A stretch of 64,000 nt of DNA from Anaspis maculata (Eukaryota; Arthropoda; Insecta; Coleoptera; Scraptiidae): the NCBI GenBank assembly GCA_949128115.1, contig OX421966.1, positions 59,207,416-59,271,415 of the forward strand, in the 5' to 3' direction. The stretch's first letter is position 1; each line of letters opens with the position of its first letter. The translations under genes and the position numbers were made by a program. Under the pieces are notes generated by a model, which was not told where the DNA came from, did no database searches, and saw only the letters and a list, made by a program, of their open reading frames with translations. Positions 45,233 through 55,960 of this stretch are shown in pieces.

Positions 45233-46007
45233 ATGAATAATTTGAACACAAGAAACTTCGACTTCAAAAAGAAAACTTCTACCTTTGTATCGAAATGTCG
45301 ACTTCAAACGGAAAACTGCGATTATGGACAAAAAAAAAGTTCGACAACTATCTCGACTTTTAGACTAGTTTCGACTTTTAAACACAAAAAACTTCGTATC
45401 GACTTGAACACAAAAACTTTTATTCTGAAATGTCTACTTCGAACGAAAAAAGCTTGACTTTAATATCGAAATTTCGACTTTCAACACGAAGAACTTCGCC
45501 TTCGAAAAAACGGAATTCAGACTTCAAACAAGAAAGGCTACGACTTCAAAATAGAAAAGCTTCGATTTTTATCTCGACATTCCGAATTTAAACACGGAAA
45601 ACTTCGACTTTCATATCGACATGTCGACCTCAAACACGAAATTCAGACACGAAACATGGAAACTGCGACATTGACCAAGAAAATCTTCGATTTTTATCTC
45701 GACATTCTGACTTCAACCATAAAATTCCAATTTCAACACGAATTTAGACTTTTACTCGGACTTTTATTTCAAAATTTCTATTCCAATCGCAAAAAGATAC
45801 GACTTTTATCTCGAGATTTCGACCTGTATTAAGTAAGGCTTTTATCTCTTTGACTTTCAACATGACTTTTATCTCGAAATTGAGACTTGAACTTAAAATG
45901 TAAAATTCAGATTGAAATGTCAAAAATTCATTCAGACTTGAAACACAAAAACTGCAACTTTAAAAAACAATAAACCTTCGACTTTAATCTCAACATCCCA
46001 CTTCATC
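45233..46007. repeat. Degenerate tcgactt array, part 1
   Basis: The motif pattern (aa)cttcgacttttatctcga, cattcgacttcaaacacgaa recurs with many substitutions and variable spacing. Typical tokens are cgactt, atctcga, aaacacgaaa and ttcaga. ORFs across it translate the repeat and are not genes. The array continues at 46770-47472, 49684-49790 and 51065-51640. Confidence 0.8.
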
Positions 46008-46642
46008 GCATCCCGAGTCCAGAACGATAAAAAGAATCTACTCAAAAACACAAAAAAATTTGTGACGTTTATTTTTGAAGATATGGGGGGTCAAAGGGTG
46101 GGACTTCGCCCCTCTCTATTTTCATTATTTAAAGTGATTTTGAGGAACTGTTTGCGGTCAAAGGGTGGGACTTCGCCCCTCTCTATTTTCATTATTTAAA
46201 GTGATTTTGAGGAACTGTTTGCGGCAGACTAAACAGTCAAAATTATCAACCACTGGGTGTGCACTGGATTCCGGTTTCAGATACAGGGTGAGTCATAAGT
46301 CACAAAAATCCAGTTTTCTTCAATTATGAACAAGATTTGACTCTTCTCATTCCCATAGAAAAATTTTAGTGGCATTTTGATTGGAAAATGATTTTTTTAA
46401 ATTTATGAATTATCCTGTACATTGAAGCTCAGTGCACACCCAGTGGTTGATAAATTCTTACTGATTAGTCCATTACATTTAACAGTTCCCCAAAATCACT
46501 CAAACTTACAAAAATAGAGGGGGGCAAATTTACACCTTTAATCCCCCATATCCACAAAAATAAACGTCACAAATGTTTTTGAATATTTTTTTCGCGTTCT
46601 TGAGTAGATTCCATTTATTGCTCTGGACTCGGAACGCGATAC
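46008..46642. mobile_element. Palindromic element inserted in the array
   Basis: The arms tcccgagtccagaacgat, gaatctactcaa and gagtagattccatt, tgctctggactcggaacgc are inverted, and pairing continues to a centre near 46350. Embedded in the arms is tacagggtgagtcat (46282) facing a degraded end near 46412. A 67-bp segment (gtcaaagggtgggacttcgc and onward) is duplicated in tandem at 46090-46156 and 46157-46223 in the left arm only. Confidence 0.7.
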
Positions 46643-46769
46643 TTTTGAGACAGCCTGTATATAAACGATTCAAAAAGATAGGATCTCGTCCACAGAGGAT
46701 GAAAATGGCACGATGCCTAAAATACTGGCAGCATTTCCCCTTTGAATGGCTAGTGTTAGCCGTTGTTGA

Positions 46770-47472
46770 AGATTGAAGATGGAATTTGGAACAGGCGTCT
46801 TCGGATTTTTTCACAAGCGCTGTACTAACTTCAACCACGAAATTTCGAACACAAACACAAAAGATTGCGACTTTGAACAAAAAAACTTTTATCCCAACAT
46901 TCCGACTTGAACTAGAAATTTACACCTAACACGAAAACTTCGGCTTTATTTGAAAACGTCGACTTCAAACGCACAAAGTTTCGACTTTGATCTCGAAATT
47001 TCGACTGTTTGCACGGAAAACTTCGACTTTCATATGTCGACTTCAAACATAAAAGACTTCGGCTTCAAAGACAAAATTCAGACTTGAACATGGAAACTGC
47101 GACTTTGAACAAGAAAGACTTCGACTTTTATCTCGACATTCTGACTTTAACCATGAAATTTCGACACCAACACGAAAATTTCGACTGTTATTCCAAAATA
47201 TCGACTTCAAGCGCAAAACGATCCGACTTTAAACCCGAAATGTCGACTTTGAACAAGAATGGCTGCGACATTTATTTCGACATTTTGACTTGAACCATAA
47301 TATTTCGACTTCCAACACAAAAATTTTGACCTTCAGTTCAAAATTTGGACATCAAACGCGGAAAGCTCCGGCTTTTATCTAGATTTCGACTTTTAACAAG
47401 ACTTTTATCTCGAAATAATTGTGACTTTCAACAAGACTTTTAACTCGAGTTTGTGACTTGAAACGTAACATT
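46770..47472. repeat. Degenerate tcgactt array, part 2
   Basis: Same tokens as part 1 (ttcgactttgatctcgaaat, cgacttcaaacgcac), running directly up to the LTR element at 47473. The join is abrupt, as expected for an insertion. Confidence 0.8.
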
Positions 47473-47850
47473 TGTTACCGGCCCGGCCGGAAGGAGGCGG
47501 AGCCAACGCTCGTCCCTCCGCTCCTATATAAGCCGACGCTTGTATGATTCTCCCCAGTCGTTCAGCAGTCCTGAGCCGACACACATCGCCGCATCGACTA
47601 CGCACCGCACGTCCGCAGACGGCCTTCGCCCTGATGTTTCCCATCCAGGATCACCAAGAAGAAACCATTGGCCCTTTTCAGGGCCAAAGCACCGGCCCCC
47701 TCGGGGGCCACCGTCCCGAACCATCCGCCGAGCGGACAACGTCCGCTAGCAAGGCCTCAGGTCTCGCCACCGCCATCGAGAGTGCGCTTCCGCCAAAGCC
47801 CGAAGGCTCCGCCCTTCAGCCTGGCTGCGCCCCGTTCGCCCTTGGCATCA
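47473..47850 (+). repeat. 5' LTR
   Basis: Contains a TATA box (tatataa at about 47524) followed by the likely transcription start near the cagtcgttcagcagtcc phrase. The 606-codon ORF begins inside it at 47544. Confidence 0.85.
47524..47530 (+). promoter_or_regulatory. LTR TATA box
   Basis: tatataa in the context ctcctatataagccg, roughly 40 bp upstream of a ttcagcag phrase that could serve as initiator. The same box is present in the 3' LTR at about 49357. Confidence 0.5.
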
Positions 47851-49364
47851 TGGCGAGCCCAACGTGGGGCTTTTCTGGAACCGCAGTTCCGGAGGAATCC
47901 ACCGACGCCCTGAGCATCACCGAGGAGTCGAGCGAGAACCGGACGTCTCTGTTCTCTTCGACGAATCCCTTTCTCGTCGCTTCAGCCGACGAGTGGCGCC
48001 CAACAACAAACCCCTTTCTGGAGTCAGCATCGGCACCCAGGAACGCATCGCTTCCGTCCCTGGACTACCCGACGCCAGAACCAGCACCGCCGATGGTCTC
48101 CAACACCATCTCCGACGCCGACATCAGCCTGGGTACTTTCGCCGCCGCCAGCCTATCGCCCCGCATACGGCTGCAGGTGAAAGGCATCCAGGTGTCGGCC
48201 CAGCTCAACACCAGCTCCGGCAACAACCTCATCCGAGCCGACCTGCTTCAGGACCTTTCCGCACCCCGGACGGCCCAAGCGAAGCTAGCCTTCGGCTCGA
48301 CAGCCGTGACACGCTACCACGACCAGATTCTGGCCGTACGCGTGGACACGAACCACACGTTCACGGCGTTCTCGCCGATGGACAACCTACAGGAGGATTG
48401 CGTTCTCGGGCTGCCGTTCTTGCAGCAGACAGACGCCCACATCGACTTCAACCGGCAATGCGTACATCTTCACCTGCCGCATAGAGTCACGGCGTTCTTC
48501 GAGCAAGACCGGCCCGCAGCGCCCGCATCTACACACCGCCCGGCCAAGGGACCACAGACGTCTCCGTCCCCGGCCGAGAACCTCACCATGCACGAGCGCG
48601 TAGTGAGAGCACAGAGCACCTCCCCGCACATCATCCGCGATATAGCCTCCTGGCGCCGCCACCAGCCGTTCCATCCACGCACGCAGTGGCTGCTGGAGAA
48701 CTATATTGTGGAAGAAAACATCCTCTGGCGCCGCACTCAACATGGGAAGCTACTGGTGGTGCCCCGGAGTATGGCTCGTCAAGTCATACACGCCTGTCAT
48801 GACACGCAGGAGCCAGCGCATTCCGGCCACCAGGAAACTCTCTCACGGATCCAGCAGTCCTACCACTGGCGCCGAATGAGACAAGACGTTACCGCCTACG
48901 TCCGGGCTTGCGTTTCGTGTTCCACCAGTGACTCCCGCCAGAAGGAAGCCCCGAACTCGACACCAACACCTTCGCCGAAACACCAGGCGGAGACGAAATC
49001 CGTCGACGTCCGTCGACCGCACCGACAAACCACCGCCAAGAAGAAGCTCCGGCACCAGACCGTGCTAAAAACTCCAGCCGTAAGCCCAAGCAGGACGATC
49101 GCCTGCAACGGTACGCTGGCAGCCTACGCCATTCTCGGACCGCCCATCCCGCATCGGCGCCCGAGAACTTCTTCACAAGACCAGCACCAGATCCAGCCAG
49201 CCAAACACCCCGACCACCAGGCAAAGATCCAGGTCCACTCCTTCAGCGGCATCGAAGCGCCCCGGAAAGCACGAGTGCAAAGGCCGTCTTCCAGGAACCC
49301 GGTGGTGTTACCGGCCCGGCCGGAAGGAGGCGGAGCCAACGCTCGTCCCTCCGCTCCTATATAA
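47544..49364 (+). CDS. Protease-like / integrase HHCC fusion ORF, 606 codons, no RT
   Basis: The ORF opens in the 5' LTR (first 102 codons) and ends in the 3' LTR. If translation starts after the primer site, the ATG at codon 103, which spans the LTR boundary, is the natural start. Residues ~205-310 resemble a retropepsin: RIRLQVKGIQVSAQLNTSSG aligns with the active-site strand, and CVLGLPFLQQTDAHIDF at 286-302 with the closing ILG-x-x-FL block. Where the catalytic D-T/S-G is expected the sequence is N222-T-S, so activity is doubtful. Residues ~380-460 form an integrase H2C2 zinc module: H419, H426, C456 and C459, with WRR-x-RQDVTAYV between. Gag, RT, RNase H and the integrase DDE core are missing. 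The tail is basic and Pro-rich. Confidence 0.75.
   Translation: MILPSRSAVLSRHTSPHRLRTARPQTAFALMFPIQDHQEETIGPFQGQSTGPLGGHRPEPSAERTTSASKASGLATAIESALPPKPEGSALQPGCAPFALGIMASPTWGFSGTAVPEESTDALSITEESSENRTSLFSSTNPFLVASADEWRPTTNPFLESASAPRNASLPSLDYPTPEPAPPMVSNTISDADISLGTFAAASLSPRIRLQVKGIQVSAQLNTSSGNNLIRADLLQDLSAPRTAQAKLAFGSTAVTRYHDQILAVRVDTNHTFTAFSPMDNLQEDCVLGLPFLQQTDAHIDFNRQCVHLHLPHRVTAFFEQDRPAAPASTHRPAKGPQTSPSPAENLTMHERVVRAQSTSPHIIRDIASWRRHQPFHPRTQWLLENYIVEENILWRRTQHGKLLVVPRSMARQVIHACHDTQEPAHSGHQETLSRIQQSYHWRRMRQDVTAYVRACVSCSTSDSRQKEAPNSTPTPSPKHQAETKSVDVRRPHRQTTAKKKLRHQTVLKTPAVSPSRTIACNGTLAAYAILGPPIPHRRPRTSSQDQHQIQPAKHPDHQAKIQVHSFSGIEAPRKARVQRPSSRNPVVLPARPEGGGANARPSAPI
47851..47871 (+). other. Putative tRNA primer-binding site
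   Basis: tggcgagcccaacgtggggc starts at the base after the LTR end. TGGCG...CCCAACGTGGGGC is the usual form of an LTR primer site. The matching tRNA was not determined. Confidence 0.5.
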
Positions 49365-49683
49365 GCCGACGCTTGTATGATTCTCCCCAGTCGTTCAGCA
49401 GTCCTGAGCCGACACACATCGCCGCATCGACTACGCACCGCACGTCCGCAGACGGCCTTCGCCCTGATGTTTCCCATCCAGGATCACCAAGAAGAAACCA
49501 TTGGCCCTTTTCAGGGCCAAAGCACCGGCCCCCTCGGGGGCCACCGTCCCGAACCATCCGCCGAGCGGACAACGTCCGCTAGCAAGGCCTCAGGTCTCGC
49601 CACCGCCATCGAGAGTGCGCTTCCGCCAAAGCCCGAAGGCTCCGCCCTTCAGCCTGGCTGCGCCCCGTTCGCCCTTGGCATCA
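49306..49683 (+). repeat. 3' LTR
   Basis: Offset 1833 bp from the 5' LTR with no difference seen by eye. It supplies the last codons and stop of the ORF. The preceding aggaacccggtgg is a weak polypurine tract. Confidence 0.9.
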
Positions 49684-49790
49684 CATACTTGAAACACGAA
49701 AAACTGCAACTTTGAATAAAAGAAAACGACGACTTTTATCTCGACATTCCACTTCAACTACGAAATATCTACTAAAACACAAAAAGCTAC
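49684..49790. repeat. Degenerate tcgactt array, part 3
   Basis: Short continuation (cttgaaacacgaaaaactgc, cgacttttatctcgacattc) between the LTR element and the next palindrome, showing that the LTR element split one array. Confidence 0.75.
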
Positions 49791-49796
49791 CAAAGT

Positions 49797-51062
49797 GCTC
49801 AACATTTGAAATGTCGGTATCGAAAATTTTGTCCTTTTTCAAAATGATATAACTTTGGATTGTCTCAACCGAATCCGATTTTGTCTTGGCGGTTGCTTAG
49901 ATACATCTTTCAGCAATCTACTTCGTTGGCGAGAATTTTCAATTTATTCCAATTACATTCGTTACAGGGTGGAATGTAAAGTATTGCAAAATTGTGCTTA
50001 GTTCAATAGATCCCCGTTTCTGTGAACAATTTTTCTTTCAAATTCAAACGATTTCATCATGAAGCCTGATTCTTGTCTTGAAACGGTTTTTGAATTTTCC
50101 AAATCAGAAGTTCGACAATGATGATATGATTTTTTTCGTAAAAGTTGCATTTTAGACATCTTTAAAAAATGAGAAATTAAGGTTGAATTTTTGAAACATT
50201 TCAAACTAAAATTTTAGAATGTGTTTCTGAACCAACAAAACATCTATATATTTAATTTGAGGTCCGTACGTCAAAAATTCCGATATTGATACGATGCAAT
50301 AAGTGCGCCCTCTAATAGCGGATTTCAACAAAAATCACATAAGTCCATGAGATGCCTACACCATGGCTGCATACCAAATTTCAGCTCAATTGGATGTACC
50401 GTTTGAGAGTTATCACGGATAATTACACAGAGTTAGACACACAGACAGGCAAACAGACCGACTTTGATCTGAAAATGGTCTAAATAAATCGATTAGATGG
50501 ACCTTAAAAAAGAGATATTCTTCGAAAACCGGAAACAATTTTTTTGCGCGTTCACAATATTTTCCTTTTCATTCGAGAATGCGAACCGGGAAAGTGGAAC
50601 GGATGTTTCTGAGGGCGGAGCAGTTTTCAACAGTTCAAGCAACAAGAATGCGAGATTCCAGGTTCTTATCATCAAAAATGCGATTTTATTGCCAACCGAA
50701 ATCTAAAATGCAACATTTACAAAGAAAAATCATGTCATAATTGTTGGACTTCTGATCTGGAAAATTCAAAAACATTTTCGAGATAGGACATCAGGCTTTA
50801 TGATATCGTTGGAATTTGAAAAAAAAATGTTCACAAAAATAGAGATCTAGAACTAAGCACAGTTTTCCAATGCTTTACATTCCACCCTGTAACGAAGGTA
50901 ATTGAAGTAAGTCAAAAAATCTCGCCAACTGAGTAGATTGCCCGACGATTTATCTAAACAACCGTGAAAACAAAATCGGAATCGGTTGAGACAATCCAAA
51001 GTTACACCGTTTTGAAAAAGGGCAAAATTTTTGATACCGACATTGCAAATGTTGAGCAGTTT
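49797..51062. mobile_element. 1.27 kb palindromic element inserted in the array
   Basis: Outer arms gctcaacatttg, tgtcggtatcgaaaatttt and aaaatttttgataccgaca, gcaaatgttgagc are inverted. Inside them tacagggtggaatgtaaagt (49963) faces tttacattccaccctgta (ending 50891). The centre near 50440 has a retroposon-like tail (cacacagacaggcaaacaga). Confidence 0.8.
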
Positions 51063-51064
51063 AT

Positions 51065-51640
51065 TTCAAACTTGAAAATTTTTGATCTCGATCTCAACAT
51101 TCTGATTTCAACTACAAATTTCGACTCAACACGGAAACTCGCAAAACTTCAACTTTATTTCAGAATGTCAACTTGAAACGCAAAAAGCTTCGACTTTTAT
51201 CTCAACTTTTAACACTGAAAACTTTGGCTTCAAACACGAAATTCAGACTACAAGCACGAAAACTGCGACTTTAAACAAGAAAGGCTTCGACTTTTATCTG
51301 AAATTTCGACTTCAACATAAACATTTTGACTTTTATTGGAAATTTCGACTTCAAACGGAAAAAGATCCGAGTTTTATCTTGAAATATCGACTTTAAACAA
51401 GATAAGCTTCGATTTTCATCTCGACATTCTGACTTCAACAACGAAATGTCAACTTCAAACACGAAAAACTTCCGCTTCAAATACGAAATTCAGACTTCAA
51501 ACACGAAATTCAGACTTCAAACGCGATAAGTGCGACTCCGAACAAAAACAGCTTTCACTTTTAGCTCGAGATTCACGAGATTCTGACTTAAACCATGAAA
51601 TTTTTACTTCAACCTGAAAATTTTACATTGAACTAGTGCA
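51065..51640. repeat. Degenerate tcgactt array, part 4
   Basis: Resumes directly after the palindrome with the same tokens. One local exact repeat, acgaaattcagacttcaaac, occurs twice in a row at about 51483-51523. Confidence 0.8.
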
Positions 51641-51732
51641 ATAAACAGTTTACTAAAATCTGTTCAAACAACGAAAATACCAACTTTTGTCCCTCCATAA
51701 CATCAAATAGTCCGGTCGTTAGCCGTTTCTAC

Positions 51733-52734
51733 CCTGCAAATTTTGAGGCCGCGATACCACTTGGGCAGAGTTGTTCCATGGAACGTTGTATTAGTTTCAA
51801 GAAGTGGTGCCACGATGGTGGTCGGTGCAGACGCTGTATACAGGGTGATCAAAAATGAAAAAATTCAAACTCAGGAACCAAAAACGTTGGAGCCATGAAA
51901 ATCACCATGTAGATTCGCAATTTGATGCTTATTAAGAAAAAACAAACCGCGCCGAAAATATCTTCAGCCGTTTCAGAAAACTAGTAAAATTGGTCATGTG
52001 CAATAATCTAAAGGCAAACATAATCATTCCCAGCAAGCCACTTCGTTTTTATTGGCCATAGGATGTTGAACCCGTTTTCACTAGTTTTACGAAGAGCTAT
52101 TTTTTTCCATGATATTTCAGACAGGACTCAAGATAATGCAAATTGATTTTGTAATTCACATCAAAGATGAAGTTGAATTCTTTAAAAAACTCTTTTATAT
52201 TTTCGATGGTCATTTTGGCTATGGTGAGGGCCGATGCTGTAAAATTCGTAAAAATTCAAATTCGATATTGAATATCAGGTGAGCTCAAAATGGCGGTCAT
52301 GAAAAAAATTACAATTGCTTGTCTTATTTTCGAAAATAGTAGGCGGAGACGGTGGCACCACATCGCATTGCATTTCTGACGTCAATCTTGACGGAAATAT
52401 GAAATTTCATCCGAATATCTTGGAAAATGACAGATTTATTGAAATCTTCAATTTTCATGAAACCGACCAATACTTCCAGGATATTTCTGAAACGGCTGAA
52501 GATATTTAGACGCGGTTTGTTTTACCTTAATAAGCATCAAATAGTGAATCTAGGTACGTAGTGATTTTCATGACTCTAACGTTTTTGGTTCCTGAGTTTT
52601 AATTTTTTTATTTTTGATCACCTGTATACAACGTCTGCATCGACCACCATCGTGGCACCACTTCTTAAAATGAAGACAATGTTCCTTAGAACAATTCTGC
52701 CAAGTGGCATCTTGGCCTCAAAATTTGCAGGGTT
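51733..52734. mobile_element. 1.0 kb palindromic element with internal tacagggtg ends
   Basis: Outer arms ccctgcaaattttgaggcc, gataccacttgg and ccaagtggcatc, ggcctcaaaatttgcaggg are inverted. Internal ends tatacagggtgatcaaaaat (51838) and atttttgatcacctgtata face each other. Inner arms cttcagccgtttcaga and tctgaaacggctgaag also pair. The central ~500 bp is unique and holds only a 64-codon frame without a known domain. Confidence 0.75.
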
Positions 52735-52784
52735 CGTGCAATTTATGTCGCTTAGCCGCGCAACTAAAAGTTAAAAGACAGACA

Positions 52785-52960
52785 AAATTTTATGTCTTCT
52801 ATTTTTGAAGTTATGGTGGGGCAAAGGTTGGTCCTTCGAACACTTCTTTTTCGTTGTTTCAAAAGATTTTAGTAGACTATTTATGGTAAAATATTGCATC
52901 CAAAAAATTAACCACTGAATCTGTACTGATTTCTTCTTCCTATACAGGGTGAGTGGGAGT
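52785..52960 (+). repeat. Diverged half-copy of the 46008 palindrome arm
   Basis: tatttttgaagttatggtgg, gcaaaggttgg, ttaaccactgaatctgtact and tacagggtgagt occur in the same order as in the left arm at 46070-46290. The opposite arm is absent. Confidence 0.55.
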
Positions 52961-54126
52961 GGTGAATCCTGCAATTGTTATTTCCAGGTTTCAGTAAAAT
53001 ATTGTTCATCTGCCATGTACTAAAAGATGAATACTTACATAATAAATCGTTGTTTTTTTCGACAACATGTTGGTGGTCCAGAATTTGTCAAAAAAGCACT
53101 TTTTTCATGGGAAAATAGACAATTTTGAGAATCGTTCTTTGATAGTTTGTTACTAACGGAAAAAGTCGTTTTGGTTGATGTTTTAAAATTCGAACAATAC
53201 TAAACAAATCTATTTGATGACGCAAACATCTGTTTCGATAAACAATTAACCGAGCAATCATTTTATTAAATATTTCTCCCCTTCATTTCCAAACAGAGAC
53301 GCCTAATTCCGTGTCCGTTTAACAATGAAGTTAACTCTTCAACCCCTTCCTGGAACTTAATATTTGATCAGCGTAGTATATCGATTCGAATCGAGGCGCT
53401 CGCACCCCTCCATCAGGTAGGTATCTAATGCTGCTTGGGGAATGCCTCTTTGGGAATACTTATTTCTTGAACCTAACCTTGTTGAAACTCTGATTTATGC
53501 CCTCGGTCTTCGGGACAATGTCAAGTATTGGGGGTAAATTGATTTCATTTCCATCGGAAAAACCCGGTCTCGCTTCACATTGTTGTTCTCATTACGAAAA
53601 ATCTTGTTCTCATTACGAAAAATCGGAAGATGTTTATTGTTTATATTGCGATATATGTTGTGATTTCAACTATCAACATGCAAAAATTTTCGCCTTCGGA
53701 GTCCAGAGCAGTCAATACAAAAAATGCAGAGGCAAAAAAATTCGAAAAAAAAAAGGTTTTTTACTTGTGACAATATCGGGGATATGGGGGGTATTAGACG
53801 AGTGTATGCACATGGCCATCCGAGGGGGATCAGCCAGCTCAGAATCGGATGAGGCCCGCCCACTGGCTCGCCTAGTGGACTACCTCCAGGCGGTCCCCCA
53901 GCCAAGTTCTGGTCCGGCTTAGCGTTGCTGCAGTCGAGATATCACGCACTGGGGCGGTATACTACGCGTTATGCGCTTCCTACTGGAAATATGTCTATTC
54001 AATCCATAACTAAAGAAGTTATGACTCCTTTTCAAAATCGAAGAAAATGTCAATTTTGACGTATATCTCGAAAACGGCTCAAGATATCGAGATGCAGTCT
54101 TCATCAATCAATTTTCACGAGACGGT
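52961..54126. other. No gene recognised
   Basis: A 141-codon plus frame (53497-53922) has no domain and includes a 21-bp tandem duplication (tgttctcattacgaaaaatc) at about 53582-53623. I judge it a chance ORF. Confidence 0.35.
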
Positions 54127-54948
54127 TACAGTAGGTTCACTTGTACCGTGATTCTAGTAGGCTGGGCAAATTTCACAGTTTGGCATTGTAGACTTCACGT
54201 CCAACTGCCTAGTGTGCGCCTGAGCGTCTGCCTTCGAAAGATAGGTTATGTTGGTGTGATGGTGTGTTGGTTGACTGTTGCTGTCAAAAATGAAAAATTT
54301 ACCGAAATCAACTTTGCAAATTGCAAATATGGAGTGGATGTAGTTCACCTTTCACAAGTTCCGCAAATTTCTTGTTCCAGTAAGATGTCCTGAGCAGTGA
54401 AATCAAGTATTAACGCCGATGAATCCCATCCCCACAAAAATTAGGAGGGTTCAGCTTCCCATCGTTTCCAGCCTTCCAGAGTGTGGGTACTTCTTTTAAA
54501 AACCAGGAATAGTTCACAATGCTTCCATATTATGTGGTTTTTGAAAATAGATTCACGTCTTCTCCGCAAAGCTGAACGTTATGGGGTACATGCCCAGCAC
54601 CTATTCCGCCCATTTTTTCTCCCAGAAGCGAGTTCTTGATGGCACTCTCGAGGACTTTAGAATGGGCACTGGACGTTATTGTTCAAGACACAAGCTGAGG
54701 CGCAAACACAGTTTTCACAGTAATGGGCATAATTTCACCACAATTTTCGTGAAACTCGTGATTTTCAGTCTATTTGACACTCGATTTGACAAACGGTAAA
54801 GTTGTTGATCTTGTCGTCAAGCTTAAACTTTCAAACATCGATGCAACCAACTGCCAAGTTCTAGGGAGTTTTCGAATATCAGATTTGAAAACTTAGAAAC
54901 AAAATCTCACAGCCAACTAGAATCACGGTACAAGTGAACCTACTATAC
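54127..54948. mobile_element. 0.8 kb element, TIR agtaggttcacttgtaccgt
   Basis: agtaggttcacttgtaccgt, gattctagtaggctg at the left is inverted at 54909-54944 (cagccaactagaatc, acggtacaagtgaacctact). Shares the gattctagt sub-terminal motif with 10644 and 26294. The interior has no transposase. Confidence 0.8.
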
Positions 54949-55855
54949 CTGTACTATTTATTTTGAAACTTTGTAGTGCAGTCATTTTAGAAAAAAAAGC
55001 AAAAAAAATCGCAATGGAAGGGGACTTGGAACAATGATATTACAAAGCCTTCTGATGAACGCACTAAAAGTCCCCAGAAATGTATGCAGTTATAACTTAT
55101 AGCCCAGGCGCCAGGGAGCAAAAATCAGCTCAATAAGGAAATAATTGTTTCCTGGCTGGAAACTAGCTTGAAACGATCTGTGTAGCTTAGGTTTCGACAT
55201 ACTAATTTCCCCCCTTTCGGAAAAGTCGGCGTCATGTCGCCATCATCAACAAGAAGTGCACTAGCGTGGTTTTTGCCGAATATCTTGATTTTGGGCCATC
55301 TGACAGCAAAGATGTTAGAAGTCATTTTGAAACCAATGAAATTCCCTATGGAATAGTTTTTGGATGACCTTTCTGCGACCTATGGTTTTGGAGATAAAGC
55401 TTCTGGAAGCGAGAGGCATTGTCGTAGAAGCTCCATGGCCACTTGACTCGAAAAACCAAAATGTCGATGTGACAAAAAAAAATTCAAAATAAGATTTCTC
55501 GAGAATCCTTCATGCTATAGTTGCGGTGATGGTTTTAAACTCTTTCTCTTGAACCGTTGATTACGAATATAGAAAAGTCAAAAACGTGACATTGTACATA
55601 TACAGGGTGTACTGAGGGAATCAAATCAGATCAGAGAAATTTTACATATTTCTTCGATTTAGCCTATATGCGACACTCTAAGCACCTAACACGAGTCCAA
55701 AATCAATATGGATTTGCTGTATAAGCTTCACTTAGTACCCAAAAGAAGTGGTCAGCTCACAGCTTCACTGTAAAATGTTTTGAAGACCCTCTGAAATCAT
55801 CAAAATATTAAAAATTTACAGTACCAAGGAATGTATATAACAGTATATTATATAC

Positions 55856-55954
55856 CAAGGGACCAAAGTGAATTTTTAATTTGGGGATTTGGACCCAAAG
55901 GGTGCTCGAGCAACAAACTTCACCCAAAGGATCAAAATATCACTTTTGTTCCTT
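55856..55954. mobile_element. Fold-back MITE ccaagggaccaaagtga at the palindrome centre
   Basis: ccaagggaccaaagtga is inverted as tcacttttgttccttgg, flanked by tatata on both sides. A solo end of the same type occurs at 7455. Confidence 0.7.
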
Positions 55955-55960
55955 GGTATA

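Larger units (their letters stand above)
47473..49683 (+). mobile_element. Young, GC-rich LTR retroelement, non-autonomous (2.2 kb)
   Basis: Two 378-bp LTRs at 47473-47850 and 49306-49683 appear identical and run TGTTACCGG...GGCATCA. The flanks CATT and CATA are a near-match for a 4-bp target duplication. A primer-binding-like phrase tggcgagcccaacgtggggc follows the left LTR. The body encodes one ORF lacking reverse transcriptase. Base composition is far richer in GC than the surrounding array. The identical LTRs imply a recent insertion, copied by enzymes supplied in trans. Confidence 0.9.

Noticed and set aside
47473..49683. GC-rich island considered as bacterial contamination or horizontal transfer
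   Set aside because: Identical flanking LTRs, a primer-binding-like site, near-matching 4-bp flanks and integrase-type motifs show it is an LTR element inserted in the local array.
45233..51617. Several ORFs inside the tcgactt array
   Set aside because: They translate the repeated motif in different frames and show no protein-like features.
53497..53922. 141-codon plus-strand ORF
   Set aside because: Contains a 21-bp tandem duplication and low-complexity Lys stretch, and has no known domain.
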